A stretch of DNA of 64,000 nucleotides from Spinacia oleracea (lineage: Eukaryota; Streptophyta; Magnoliopsida; Caryophyllales; Amaranthaceae): positions 138,264,361 to 138,328,360 of the forward strand of contig NC_079492.1 of the NCBI RefSeq assembly GCF_020520425.1. Reading direction: 5' to 3'. The position numbers were made by a program, and so were the translations under genes. Of the stretch, positions 20,871 through 31,487 are shown in pieces. The first letter of the stretch is position 1; the number at the start of each line of letters is the position of its first letter. The notes under the pieces were generated by a model that made no database searches, was not told the DNA's origin, and saw only the letters and a program-made list of their open reading frames with translations.

Positions 20871-20995
20871 TTATATATCCATAGAATATAAGATACTTTC
20901 CTTTAATACAAAATTTGCAGTTTTCATTATAGATTATTCATAGCTAGGGGACACCTAAAGGTCATTTACCGTAACGAATTCAGGAGTTTTGCTTG

Positions 20996-22254
20996 TAGAA
21001 TACATACTGGTTGTAATTTAATATCACTACAAAATAATCGTTTATACAGACGAGAAATTTCGTCTCTAACTAGAGACGGATTTGAGATGAAAATAGGACG
21101 TCCACATAGAGGCCGTCTCAAAAAAAATTAAAACGGAATTTTGGCAAATCCATTACAAATTTGAGTCGGGATTTTTGAAACTCTATATACAATTCCATCT
21201 CAATTTTAATTTAGAGACAATTTTTTCGTAATCCGTCTCAAGTTTGAGATGTTCATAATATCCGCTCAAAATCCGTCTTTAATAATTCATAATTTTGAAG
21301 TGTATGCATTTAAAAAGAATTATAATATAATACAAATAGTAGCACTCATGTGCCGACTAGTTAAGCTAGTTTCGTTATAAGTTAGTTAAAATATAATACA
21401 AATATTGGTGGTAATTGTGAGTTTAATAGTTAAGTTCTTATTTAAATTAGCTATAATATAATTCAATACTCCGTAGTTGCATTTATAAGCCGAATAGTGA
21501 ATTTCTTACGATGTATATAAATCAGTTTATTTAAAGCATAATACAAATTTTTGCACTTATCGAATAATAATTCTTAAACCTCTCCAATTGGTCAATGTTT
21601 TATTTTTGACATCTTATACTCTCATCTCTCGAGATATTTGGTACTTGCTTACTTGCTTTGTTAATATCAATTGTTGTAGATTGAGTCCACTTCGAAAATT
21701 AAAGGAACTGCATGGCTCGTGAGTCTTCTAGAGTTTGTGGCATACATGGAACATGTTATGATGGACTTAACTCAATTACAACCATTCTCGCATATAAATA
21801 TGTGAGGTTTGTATTGTTCACCCCTTGTTATGTTACTTATACTCGGGCAGTTGAGTTCAAAGAATGTGTCAATCTTTTTATTAATCTTGCTATAATAGCA
21901 TCTCAATTTTTATTTTATTTTTAAATCACTATTCCTTGATTTTGTAAATCGGGTTGGCTCAAGAGAATGGTCAGGCAGAATAGTAAAGAAAAACAAAATA
22001 AATAAATGAAAACTAATTGAGTTTCAAAACAATATTACAGTCGAAACGACGTTTAAACAATGATATCAGCAATTTCTAATGTCCATTACATGTGGCTTGT
22101 TTCTTATCCTCGTTCCCTTCAAATTAATGAATGATTATGATATTCTTTTCCTCTCTTTGTAAGTTTTCTCTCTAAGTTTCCTTGTGAGAGATTTTTTTTT
22201 CTCTCTAGCAGACATAGAATGTCGAATTTTTATAGCACGTAGAACTTGTTTTTT
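20996..22254. repeat. Duplicated block, copy A (matches 23693-25497)
   Basis: From GAATACATACTGGTTGTAAT, near-identical order and content recur at 23693 onward. The block begins with a CACTA-type terminus (CACTACAAAATAATCG followed by GAGACGG-rich sequence) at about 21027, matched at about 23717 (CACTGCAAAATAATCG). It contains the small frame at 21712 and the intact (empty) target site ATAATAGC at 21892-21899 for the hAT element found in copy B. Confidence 0.85.
21712..21924 (+). CDS. Small hypothetical frame (70 aa), doubtful
   Basis: It starts MARESSRVCGIHGTCYDG and is matched by the frame at 24401 (MARDSSRVCGIHGTCHDG) in the second block copy. I do not recognise a family. Many differences between the copies change the amino acid and the C-termini diverge, so constraint is not evident. 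A GTGAGG after 'ataaatat' could be a splice donor, so it might be a first exon or nothing. Confidence 0.15.
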   Translation: MARESSRVCGIHGTCYDGLNSITTILAYKYVRFVLFTPCYVTYTRAVEFKECVNLFINLAIIASQFLFYF

Positions 22255-22620
22255 CATAATCACTATTAAGCTTTCCCACATCACTTGGAGTCAGTCCTTT
22301 CCTAAAGAGTCGATAAAAATACCGAAAATGGAATATAAATATCTTTGATAATGTTAAATACTTGGTCAGTAGTGTCAGGGTGTGGTGGGCTTGAAAGTTG
22401 GTTTATACGCGGTTAGAACGGTTTTTTAAAAGTTTTAATGGGATTCGCCGGAATTCCTGTGTCAGAGAATGATGAAGCATAGCCAGCCACCATGCCTAGC
22501 CAAATTTTGTTATGGTTAGCCTAAATATTTGGGCTCCTCGATGACCATTTTGTTGATAAAAAGCTCCTTTGAATCTTGAAGAACACATACGTGTTTGTTT
22601 AGCTGTTTGACACTTTTAAT
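22255..22620 (-). pseudogene. RAV pseudogene A (AP2 part and linker)
   Basis: The minus strand retains pieces of the RAV coding sequence: a phrase from 'QQNGHWGAQI' (broken, with a stop), NHNKIWLG, TDQVFNIIKD and GLTPSDVGKL. It is cut by stops and frameshifts. Only the AP2 domain, the linker and the first B3 residues remain; the DNA-binding core of B3 is gone. It lines up with pseudogene B at 25498-25870 and with both intact RAV genes. Confidence 0.85.
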
Positions 22621-22930
22621 TATGTTCCCAAAAGGGTCAATTCGGGGTATAGATTATCTCGATGATCGCTGTGGTCATTCAAATCCAAAGATTTGCAAAT
22701 TGTGCATACCAACTTTTCTGTTTTTGCAGATTCTGCATATACAGTGGGGGAGGTACAAAATATGTTCCTAATCATTTTCTTACCATTCCAGTCAACTCTC
22801 CATGTTCGACACTTATCAGTTATCATTAAGAAATAAGAATAACTAAATACGGAGTACAACATGCAATTTACAATGACAAACGAACAAAGAGCTAATGCTA
22901 CATTCAATTAAAAATAAAGAATTAACAAAT
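22621..22930. repeat. Copy of the 3' flank of the BTB gene
   Basis: Phrases such as CAAAGATTTGCAAATTGTGC, AACATGCAATTTACAATGA and AAAGAGCTAATGCTACATTC recur at 26100-26260 and 27140-27275, the last running up to the stop codon of the BTB gene. The duplicated unit therefore reached the edge of that gene. The frame at 22907-22620 is incidental. Confidence 0.8.
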
Positions 22931-23692
22931 GTAAGATGATATCTGATTTTGCAGGTAAACTTTTAAACGTACAATATAATTTTGATTTGACAACTATATA
23001 TAACAAGTAATAAAATCTCTTTAGTTGAGCTCACTTTCCTGTCCTCTATTTAGGGTAGATTTTTTTTGTGCAACCGAAATACATTGTTTTATGATATGTA
23101 TAATGTATGTCCAATCACAGGGGACACCCTTTATTTTACTTTTTATTACTATAGAACATAACTAAAAAGTAGTAGACGCGTAAGTAATTCAAAAAAATAG
23201 TTGTAGTGCAATACAAATAGTTGCGCAACAGACCAGACATTAGGCAATCTACTCGGACTTATATAGATCCCGTCAAATACTAACTTGGAGCCCAAAATAA
23301 ATAAATTTTGGTGGGTAAAGCTGCCGGAAACTGAATTTGTATAACTTTTACTCCATTTTTAATATATTATCCCCAGCTTTATACTTTTATATAGTAACCC
23401 GCACAGAGAAGAATCGCATAGTAAACCGTACAGAGAAGAATCACTTATTAGCATTACAACACCCTCCTATCAATGTTGCATGATGTGTCGATTCTCATTC
23501 TCTGTATTTTTTTTTTGCTTTCAGTGAAAAACAAAATGCATGTTTACTGGAAAAAAATACAATTCCTCCATAGGCCTTGATTTTCACCTATGAGAAAAAT
23601 ACTTACGTTATTATCTAAACTAGTCTATGAGTAGAGAATTTCGATTTTCACAAAAATATCTCTCTCGCCGATTTCTCTCCCTATCTCCTTTT
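22930..23692. repeat. Start of the second duplicated RAV unit
   Basis: 22930-23400 repeats 13861-14520 (the 5' flank of the RAV unit) and 23420-23692 repeats 18875-19165. The jump at about 22930 from BTB-flank sequence to RAV-flank sequence is the tandem-duplication junction. Confidence 0.8.
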
Positions 23693-24400
23693 CCAGTACA
23701 TACTAGTTATAATATCACTGCAAAATAATCGTTTATATAGATGAAAAATTTCTTCTCTAGCTAGAGAAGGATTTGAGATGGAAATAGGACGTCCACATAG
23801 AGGCGTCTCAGAAAAATGAAAACGAAATTTTGGCAAATCCATTACAAATTTGAGACGGAATTTTTGAGGAATTTTTGAAACTCTATATACAATTCCATCT
23901 CAATTTTAATTTAGAGACAATTTTTTTGTAATCCGTCTCAAGTTTGAGATGTTCATAATATCCGCTCAAAATCTGTCTTTAATAATTCATAATTTTGAAG
24001 TGTATGTATTTTAAAAAGAATTATAATATAATACAAATAGTAGCACTTATGTGCCGAATAGTTAAGCTAGTTTCGTTATAAGTTAGTTAAAATATAATAC
24101 AAATATTGGTGGTAATTGTGAGTTTAATAGTTAAGTTCTTATTTAAGTTAGTTATAATATAATTCAATAGTTGCATTTATAAGTTAAAATAATGAATTTC
24201 TTATATAAATTAGTATATTTAAAGCATAATACAAATTATTGCACTTATCGAATAATATTTCTTAGACCTCTCCAAATGGTCAATTTTTTTATTTTTGACA
24301 TATTATACTCTCATCTCTCGAGATATTTGGTACTTGCTTACTTGCTTTGTTAATATCAATTGTTGTAGATTGAGTCCACTTCGAAAATTAATGGAACTGC

Positions 24401-24610
24401 ATGGCTCGTGATTCTTCTAGAGTTTGTGGCATACATGGAACATGTCATGATGGAGTTCACTCAATTACAACCATTCTCTCTTATAAATATGTGAGGTTGG
24501 TATTGTTCACCCCTTGTTATGTTACTTATACTCGGGTATTCGGGTTCGAAGAATATGTCAATTTTTTTTATTATTCTTGCTATAATAGCCAGGCCCGGTC
24601 CTGGGCATAG
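24401..24610 (+). CDS. Second copy of the small hypothetical frame (69 aa), doubtful
   Basis: It is parallel to 21712-21924 up to about residue 45 (FTPCYVTYTR), then diverges and is truncated by the hAT insertion at 24590. No recognised domain. Most likely non-coding. Confidence 0.12.
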   Translation: MARDSSRVCGIHGTCHDGVHSITTILSYKYVRLVLFTPCYVTYTRVFGFEEYVNFFYYSCYNSQARSWA

Positions 24611-25100
24611 GCGAGGGGTGCGACGGCCTAGGGCCCAGGACCGAAAGGGGCCCAAAAATATCTGCGCCCAGTTATTTATTATAAGAATTATAATCGCAAT
24701 CAATCTAACATAAATGATTCTGTGGCTCAATGGTAGCTGACATGATGATGGATTCCCTTAACCAAAATATCCATTCCCTACGGTACTTCTTTTTGTTTTA
24801 TTTTCTTTTTACAATTTATGTTTGATAGATTTTTTTTTTCTTCCTAGATTTATATTATGCAAATTTTTTGGGTAAATATTCCTCGTATTTCTTATAACGA
24901 CATCATATAAATTAACAAGATGAGATAAAATATTATTACATTTGATTTATATATACGGAGTACTTTGTAAACGAAACGTACCGTAAAATATAAACAAGCA
25001 TATTATTTAAAGTAGATTTTGAAAATTAAAATGCTTATTATACATAGGGGGCCATATCTCTTTGTTCGCCTAGGGCCCCGAAATGTCAGGATCGGCCCTG
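24590..25100. mobile_element. Non-autonomous hAT element (511 bp) with empty paralogous site
   Basis: The termini CAGGCCCGGTCCTGGGC and (inverted) CAGGGCCGATCCTGACA match imperfectly. Perfect 8-bp duplications ATAATAGC lie at 24582-24589 and 25101-25108. The paralogous block carries a single ATAATAGC at 21892-21899 with continuous flanks, proving insertion after the duplication. No transposase. A related terminus lies at about 58817-58890. Confidence 0.93.
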
Positions 25101-25497
25101 ATAATAGCATCCCAATTTATTTAAAATGTTTTTTAAAAAATCACTATATAATTGCTAAAATACTCTAATGGAACTTTTTATTATTCCAACCCAATCTGAG
25201 TACACTACAAAACCCGTAGTTGAGAGGCCCTTGAAAAAATAATTGAGTTTAATAACAATATTATGGCCGGATCGACGTTTAAATAATGACGAGATCAATT
25301 AAGTTATCGGTCTAAACTAATTAGTAATATCAGCAATTTCTAATGTCCATTACATGTGTCTTATTTCTTATACTTGTTCCCTTCAAATCAATGAATGATT
25401 AAGTTTTCCCTTTAGGTTTCCTTGTAAGAGTATTTTTGGCTCTTAGTAGGCATAGAATATCGAACTTTTATAGCACGTACAACTTGTGTTTTCAGAA

Positions 25498-25870
25498 TCA
25501 CGACCACTGTTAAGCTTTCACACATCACTTGGAGTCGGTCATTTCTTAAAGAGTTCTCGAATACCGAAAATGGAATATAAATATCTTTGATCATGTTTGA
25601 TCATGTTAAATACTTGGTCAGTAGTGTCATGGTGTGGTGGGCTTGAAAGTTGGAATATACACGGTTAGAGCGGTTTTTAAAAAATTTCAACAGGATTCGA
25701 CAGAATTACTGTGTCAGAGCATGATGAAGCATAGCCAGCCACAGTACCTAGCCAAATTTTGTTATGGTTAGCCTAAATATTTGGGCACCTTAGATGACCA
25801 TTTTGTTGAATAAAAAACTCCATTTTGTTTGACACTTTTGGGCTGGTGTAGCGAGGAGTTAGAGCAAGTT
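25498..25870 (-). pseudogene. RAV pseudogene B (AP2 part and linker)
   Basis: It is the same remnant as pseudogene A, with independent stops and indels; for example 'gatcatgttt' is duplicated around 25600. Minus-strand traces include NHNKIWLGTVAGYASSC and a TDQVFNMIK-like phrase. It lies downstream of the BTB gene and cannot encode a working RAV protein. Confidence 0.85.
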
Positions 25871-26287
25871 TGAAAACAACAATAAATAAAAATTAAAGAC
25901 TATTATAAGAAATAATAAGTTTGAAAACGACAATAAATAAAAATTAAAGACTATTATAAAAAAATAATTATTTCTTCTTATCATTTATGCATGTCCAAAG
26001 ACAAAAGACACTTACCTGTTACATTAATCTTCTGAATTTTGTTTTTTTTTGTTGTAAATTTTAGATTTTTATCAATTAAAATTATGGACAATACGGAGTA
26101 TAGGTTATCTTGATGATTGCTGGTTCAAGTCTGGTTGGTTATTCAAATTCAAAGATTTGCAAATTGTGCATTAACCAACTTTTTTTGGTTTTGCAGATTG
26201 TGCATATACAATGGGAAGAGTACAAATTACGTTCCTAATTATTTTCTTACCCTTCCAGTGTTTCACCCTATTTTCTTTCATTGAAAC

Positions 26288-26613
26288 TAAAACTGATCAA
26301 CATGGGCCCGTTCGCTGGCCCGATCCGGCCCGAAAAATACCAGTTTTGGGCAGAATATTCGGCCAGATTTTCGGACCCAGTTCGGTCCAAACTTTTTAAA
26401 AAATGTGGGCTTTGGGCAACGTAAAACGACAAATTTAGTCATAAATTTGGCCGACACAAAAATGACCCAAAAAGCCCGCTATGTGTAGCCCGAAATAGCG
26501 GAATTTGGACACAGAAAATGACCCGAAGTTTGGCCCGGTCCGGCCCGACATAATGGGCTGAATTTTTGTCGTCGACCCGGCCCACCTTTTAATCAGGTCT
26601 AATTAAACACAAA
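26288..26613. mobile_element. hAT-like element with GGCCCGATCCGGCCCG arrays
   Basis: Scattered 'ggcccg', 'cccgaaa' and 'ccggcccg' motifs lie at both ends and face each other in inverted orientation (AACTGATCAACATGGGCC / GGCCCACCTTTTAATCAGG). The architecture is as in the element at 344-891. It interrupts the BTB 3' flank relative to the copy at 22621-22930. The target duplication is unclear. Confidence 0.55.
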
Positions 26614-26628
26614 TTCTTATTTACAATG

Positions 26629-26914
26629 GGTGTACAATAAATATTGTACACCAGAGTAAAAGTTAACTCAAAATGCTTAAAAGTTAAACATATATATGTA
26701 AAAGTTATTTATTTTTCAGTGATAAATTTTTTCATTTTAGTAAAACTTATTTCTTCAAAATAACTAATAAATATATAAAATTAATTATTTAACCCTTTAA
26801 AATATTTATCTATCAATTTTTTTTTACTAATATAAAAGTTAATTAAAATTAGGTTAAAGTTACAAAAAAAAAGGGTTAAAGTTATCTTGGTGTACAATAA
26901 ATTTATTGTACACC
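26629..26914. mobile_element. MITE whose ends are palindromes of GGTGTACAATAAA
   Basis: Each end is itself a palindrome: GGTGTACAATAAATATTGTACACC type at 26629-26652 and again at 26889-26914. The interior is AT-rich with 'aaaagttaa' repeats. It also interrupts the BTB 3' flank. Confidence 0.6.
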
Positions 26915-27277
26915 TTGTGCGCACAAGACCTTTTGCTAATTAAAACATATGCACATCCCCAAGGACGGGATGGGATCACTTTGTTAGGTAAAAAAAAATA
27001 AAAAAAATTTGAATAGATTGGCATCTATCTCGTTACATTAGTGACCGGTTGTCAGAGGAAAAAATTCTGGAGATATTGATGTTTGCAGGGAAAATCTGGA
27101 ATTTGCTGGGAGCATATTGTAGGGCGTTGGAGAATGTAAACTCTCCATGTTCCAACACAAAACACGGTTATCATTAAGAATAACTAAATCCGGAGTACAA
27201 CATGCAATTTACAATGAAAAACAAACAAAGAGCTAATGCTACATTCAACTAAAAATCAAGAATTACCAAATCTTTGA

Positions 27278-28663
27278 TCATCCTTCATTCTTTTGCCAAA
27301 CTTCAATAGGCTGTTGATCCTTTCTTGTGACAAACATCTTATTTCCACCAAATCTCAAGTTGGTAACTTTGTTACTTCCCATATCCTCAACTCTTCCCAT
27401 CAAACTCCTCTTAAAAACTCTATCACCCGACCTATTTTCACCATTTAACGAAGAATTAACCAATACTTCAGACCACAACTCTATATCACCTCCTTTACTA
27501 ACAAAAACATTACTCCCATGGCATTCAACTTTACAACCCAAACCCTCTTTTTTTGCATTAATCAACTTCGTTTTATTCCCTAAACACACCCATTCACTTT
27601 CGGGGCTAAGATTTCTCAAATCTAAGAAGAAAACTTCACCTGAATTGATACCAACTTTGAACATACATGACAAAGAACTCGAAACCGCGACATCAGCAAA
27701 GCAATCTACTTCCTCTTTCATCTCCCAAACTGCATTTCCAGATCTAACATCCCATAATTTTATGCTACCTAATACACCTGTTGGTCCACTGTGAGAACCA
27801 GATGCCATTAACAAATTATAACTTGAAACCCAGCTCAATTTTGTAGCTGGGATAAGAGAACTATTAAACTCTGCACCATACATTTCGTTTCGAGAAATCT
27901 CGAAAACTGGCCTAAAATCACCTAAGAGATCATAAACCACAATCGCATTCGAGTTCCTCCGACCCGATTCGAAACTAGTAAACAAGTGCTCATTAGATGA
28001 ACCAATAGCCTGAACCGTTGAACTAGACCTGGTCGAATTCTCCCAATTCAAATTCTCCTTTACATAACCCTTTTCAAGATCAATTATTTGCAACCCAGAA
28101 AAATCAGTGGCACCAGCAGCCGCCACATCAGGAGAGACCGCCAGTAAAGAATCAATGGCAACAAATTGGGTCAATATCGTTGACTTTCTAGTCAAAGACC
28201 AGTCAAAAGAAGTGATCTTGCTACCATGAGCAACATGAACAGAGCCAAACGTCGTCGTGGAGATAGCAGAAGTCGTATCTCTTCCATTTAAGGGAAGAAG
28301 CAACGATTTCTCAAGATTTAATGGGTTAAATTGAGATGGGTTGGAGAGAGAATCGATTAAAAGGGGCTCAACTCCGTAGAATTGAGATTCGGAAATTAGG
28401 GTTTCAAGATCAAAATTTGTGGATTTTGAGGGGAAATTGCCAGTTCTTAGGAAAGAGAGAAAGACAGAGAACAATTCAGGGTCCCGATCGATAAAGGGTA
28501 CATCTGAAATTGAATTGGAAGAAGAAGAAATGGTGGAAAGGAAGGAATTGGGACCAGCTAGAGCTAGGGTTTTTTGGGTGGTTTGGAAGAGCTCACCACC
28601 AACATTGAGTGTTACAATATTTGATTCTGGTTCGGATTTCTGGGATCCAAATGAAGAATTCAT
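27278..28663 (-). CDS. BTB/POZ (T1-type) domain protein with WD40/YVTN-like C-terminal half, 461 aa
   Basis: Residues about 16-105 form a KCTD/T1-like BTB domain (IVTLNVGGELFQTTQKTLAL, DRDPELFSVFLSFLRTGNFP). The rest contains WD-like blades, for example GSIKLWDVRSGNAVWEM near residues 305-320 and SGEVFFLDLRN. It resembles the intronless Arabidopsis 'BTB/POZ with WD40/YVTN repeat-like' proteins (At5g41330 type, by recall). Such BTB proteins are candidate substrate adaptors for CUL3 ubiquitin ligases; the substrate is unknown. The start Met is followed directly by the domain and the 5' flank has no longer in-frame start. Its 3' flank takes part in the local duplication; the gene itself is single in this window. 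Confidence 0.93.
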   Translation of the reverse strand: MNSSFGSQKSEPESNIVTLNVGGELFQTTQKTLALAGPNSFLSTISSSSNSISDVPFIDRDPELFSVFLSFLRTGNFPSKSTNFDLETLISESQFYGVEPLLIDSLSNPSQFNPLNLEKSLLLPLNGRDTTSAISTTTFGSVHVAHGSKITSFDWSLTRKSTILTQFVAIDSLLAVSPDVAAAGATDFSGLQIIDLEKGYVKENLNWENSTRSSSTVQAIGSSNEHLFTSFESGRRNSNAIVVYDLLGDFRPVFEISRNEMYGAEFNSSLIPATKLSWVSSYNLLMASGSHSGPTGVLGSIKLWDVRSGNAVWEMKEEVDCFADVAVSSSLSCMFKVGINSGEVFFLDLRNLSPESEWVCLGNKTKLINAKKEGLGCKVECHGSNVFVSKGGDIELWSEVLVNSSLNGENRSGDRVFKRSLMGRVEDMGSNKVTNLRFGGNKMFVTRKDQQPIEVWQKNEG

Positions 28664-28974
28664 CGAGAATCAAAGTGGATGGCCTATGTTGATCTTGATT
28701 CCAGTAAAGGGGTGAGAGTACAGTGTAGTGTAGAGGAGAGGGGGGAAGCCGGTGAAAGAGAAAGATTGAAGTGAGTCTACTTCAGCTCAGTGAATCAGTG
28801 GAATAAGTTAAAGACTCCGTGCTAAACTTCGTGACTCGACTGTAAACTGTTAAATCCAAACGTGTTATACTCAAAGTAGATTATGAGAAAACGGTTTAAT
28901 TATAAGTTGTTTACATTTTTATTTTTATTTTTTTGTGATGGAATAACTTTGTTACATTATTGGTCTATAATCTT
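28664..28974. other. 5' flank of the BTB gene
   Basis: The purine-rich plus strand (CT-rich on the minus strand) at 28680-28770 fits a 5' UTR and core promoter. I see no clear TATA box and no other gene. Confidence 0.4.
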
Positions 28975-29751
28975 ACTAGTCTTATATGCACGCGATGCGT
29001 GCGGAATTATTAACAACGTAAGCCACACGTGCTGCTCACGTGCAAGTTAATGGTCGGAAAAGCTCAGTCAATGTCGGAAACTTCCCTTAGGTCCTTTCTC
29101 GCAAAAAAAATTACTTTAAGTTGTGTTTTCACAAAAAAAATTATATAAGGTCCTTTCTCGCAAAATTTAAGTTATAAAAAGTCCTTTTTGGCAAATTTGC
29201 CAAAAAAAATTATTTGTAAACTTTCTCTATTGAAAAAGTAGACATAAAAATAATCGAGGGATATATATTCTATTACGGAGTATATTTGTTTGATTAAATT
29301 TTGTTTTAAAAAATGTATATTAAAATATGATTTATTTGTGACAATATAAAAATGTGGCATAATACTTGAAAGAAAAAAGTAAATTATGTTATTAATAAGG
29401 AGTATACTTGATTGTGACTTTCTTTTTTTACTTTTGACTTTTTTTTCTACTGTGATTAAATCTGATTGACTAACTATTTTTCTTTAATCCCTTTTTATTT
29501 TATTTTTCAATTAATGTTAATATAATTGGTAAGTAGTATTAAATTTGATTGACTATTAGACTTTCTTAATTGGTGATTTGCATTAAATAATCCGTTTTTA
29601 AATTAATTAAATTCAATGCCATAAAACAATGTAGTATTTTAATTAATTCAATTTGATATGAAATTATAGAGGATATTTTAGACTATTTTATAGGGGACAC
29701 CAAAAGTGCATTTACAAAAATAACCTCAAGAGTTCCCTTATATAATAGAGA
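28975..29751 (-). mobile_element. Probable non-autonomous Helitron (777 bp)
   Basis: On the minus strand it starts TCTCTATTATATAAGGGAAC at 29751 (preceded by A) and ends with a hairpin CGCACGCATCGCGTGC, a short spacer and CTAGT at 28979-28975. The base after CTAGT is A rather than the expected T, so the exact end is uncertain. It lies just upstream of the BTB gene and encodes no helicase. Confidence 0.6.
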
Positions 29752-30503
29752 TTTAAGAATGATTCTTAAATAGGTCTAGTGTACACTAAATTTGTTAAAT
29801 CACCTACTTTGGAGAGGTTAACCAAATCCGACCGGTGAGTTTTAAATCATACCCACCGGCTTGAATTTTTGTGCGGAAGCGTAGGATCAACTTAAATTTA
29901 TGGATAGTGCCGGTACCATGTTACATGTCGGGTTCATGTTTGGTCTTTTGTTTATTTCGTATTGTTAGCGAAATTTGTCAAAGATAAATGATAAAATGTA
30001 CTCCCTAAGATAATTGCATAATTGGACGAACCGATCAAAACGGAAGTGTTCGAGTTAGTATTTTGTCGTGTCGATTTTGTGCTTTCTCTTAGTCAGTTCG
30101 TATTAGTCGTGCCTGATTTTGATCGTGTTATCCTGATGTATGATAAGTCTACTTGAGACTTGAGAGGGCTTACTGCTTGAGTGTAATTATTTGAATCTAA
30201 GTGTATATGTAAAAATAATTTGAACAATGATACAAATCATCAATTTATTATCCCATGTTTTGTTAAGTTACCAACACTAGCTACTCAGACGAATCGTGAT
30301 CTGGTTTGATAATATTACTTATGAGCTATCAAGTTTAGATTGTAGCGATATAATTAAATAGCATGAATTTAATTAGGTACATGAAAGTTAGTCAACAAAA
30401 ATTGACAAATGAAACAAAATTATCATGCAATACATCAAAACACAAACTAGATATTACAATAATCTAGAAATAAAAGAAGCAAAGTTTTATAATAATTGGT
30501 AAT
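29752..30503. other. Gene-free stretch downstream of the second RAV gene
   Basis: AT-rich with no open frame of note and no defined repeat. It includes the RAV 3' UTR near 30400-30503. Confidence 0.45.
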
Positions 30504-31487
30504 CTAAATGTCTTCATGACAGTTAACCGGAACAACTTGAACACCAAATAGCTTAAACCCCTTTTCCTTCTTAGTCTCAACAGCTTCCCCTTTCTTCTTT
30601 GGATCAACATTTTCATCAGTTGTTGTACATTTTACAATATCAATCATCCAAAACTTGTTTACATCTCCAACATCATTTTCTCTAAACTGACACATGTAGA
30701 AACTCACTATATCTTTCGCCTCTAATTCCTTCACCCTTACAAATTTGTTCCATCCTCGAGTAAACACAAAACTTTGGCTACTCTTCCAATAACAATACCT
30801 GAATTTCCAACTCTTCATCTTTTTGTCATAGAATTTTAACTCCATATCTCCAGCTTGATCGCCGCCTTCTTCCCCTTCGCATACACCGAATTTCCTACCA
30901 TTATCATCTCTAACAGGGAAATACTTCAAAGCGTACCTCTTTGGAATCACTAGCCTGTTAAGCTTTCCTACATCACTTGGGGTCAATTCTTTTCTAAAAA
31001 GTTCTTGACAATACTGCCCTTCTTGCTTGTTTTGGTTGATATAACAATTGTTTGTTTGGGCATTACTCACTTGGGAAATGGAAGATAAATATTCTCCAAA
31101 CTTAATTTGGTATGACCCATCTTTGATCATGTTTAACACTTGGTCAGTATTATAGTAGGCTTGAAAATTGGGCTCATGTATGGTAAGAGTTGTCAATGGG
31201 AAGTTCCGATGGGCGTCACTGGAGTTCCCGTGTCGGAGCTTGATGGCGGCGCTATCATAAGCCGCCGCGGCAGCCGCCTCAGTTTTGAAGGTGCCTAGCC
31301 AAATTCTGTGGTGGTTGGCATATATTTGTGCTCCCCAATGGCCATTTTGTTGATAAACAACACCTTTAAATCTTGATGAACCACCCATTTGCTTGCTGGG
31401 CTTATTCACAGTGTTGGGCCTTTTTTGTGATGAGTTGGAGCTATTTGAATCCGACGCTTCGGTTTTGGTCATAATACTTGACACCAT
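30504..31487 (-). CDS. AP2/B3 (RAV-type) transcription factor, 327 aa, single exon
   Basis: The AP2 domain spans about residues 37-97 (SSRFKGVVYQQNGHWGAQIY, IWLGTFKTEAAAAAAYDSAA). The B3 domain spans about 162-285 (ELFRKELTPSDVGKLNRLVI, then the SFVFTRGWNKFVRVKELEAK block). The C-terminus has the canonical repression motif KLFGV at 312-316. It is a nuclear DNA-binding regulator of the same At1g50680/At1g51120-like RAV group as the gene at 12029-13057. The DNA-binding blocks are nearly identical between the two; the N-terminus, the linker and the acidic loop (GVCEGEEGGDQAGD versus GVCEEDEHEGRD) differ. Met6 is an alternative start. Confidence 0.95.
   Translation of the reverse strand: MVSSIMTKTEASDSNSSNSSQKRPNTVNKPSKQMGGSSRFKGVVYQQNGHWGAQIYANHHRIWLGTFKTEAAAAAAYDSAAIKLRHGNSSDAHRNFPLTTLTIHEPNFQAYYNTDQVLNMIKDGSYQIKFGEYLSSISQVSNAQTNNCYINQNKQEGQYCQELFRKELTPSDVGKLNRLVIPKRYALKYFPVRDDNGRKFGVCEGEEGGDQAGDMELKFYDKKMKSWKFRYCYWKSSQSFVFTRGWNKFVRVKELEAKDIVSFYMCQFRENDVGDVNKFWMIDIVKCTTTDENVDPKKKGEAVETKKEKGFKLFGVQVVPVNCHEDI

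Noticed and set aside
25200-25235. CACTACAAAACCCGTAGTTG as an active CACTA element end
   Set aside because: Only one terminus is visible and no matching inverted end or 3-bp duplication was found.
27327-27794. 155-aa plus-strand frame over the BTB gene
   Set aside because: Antisense shadow; no family motif, while the minus strand encodes a clear BTB protein.
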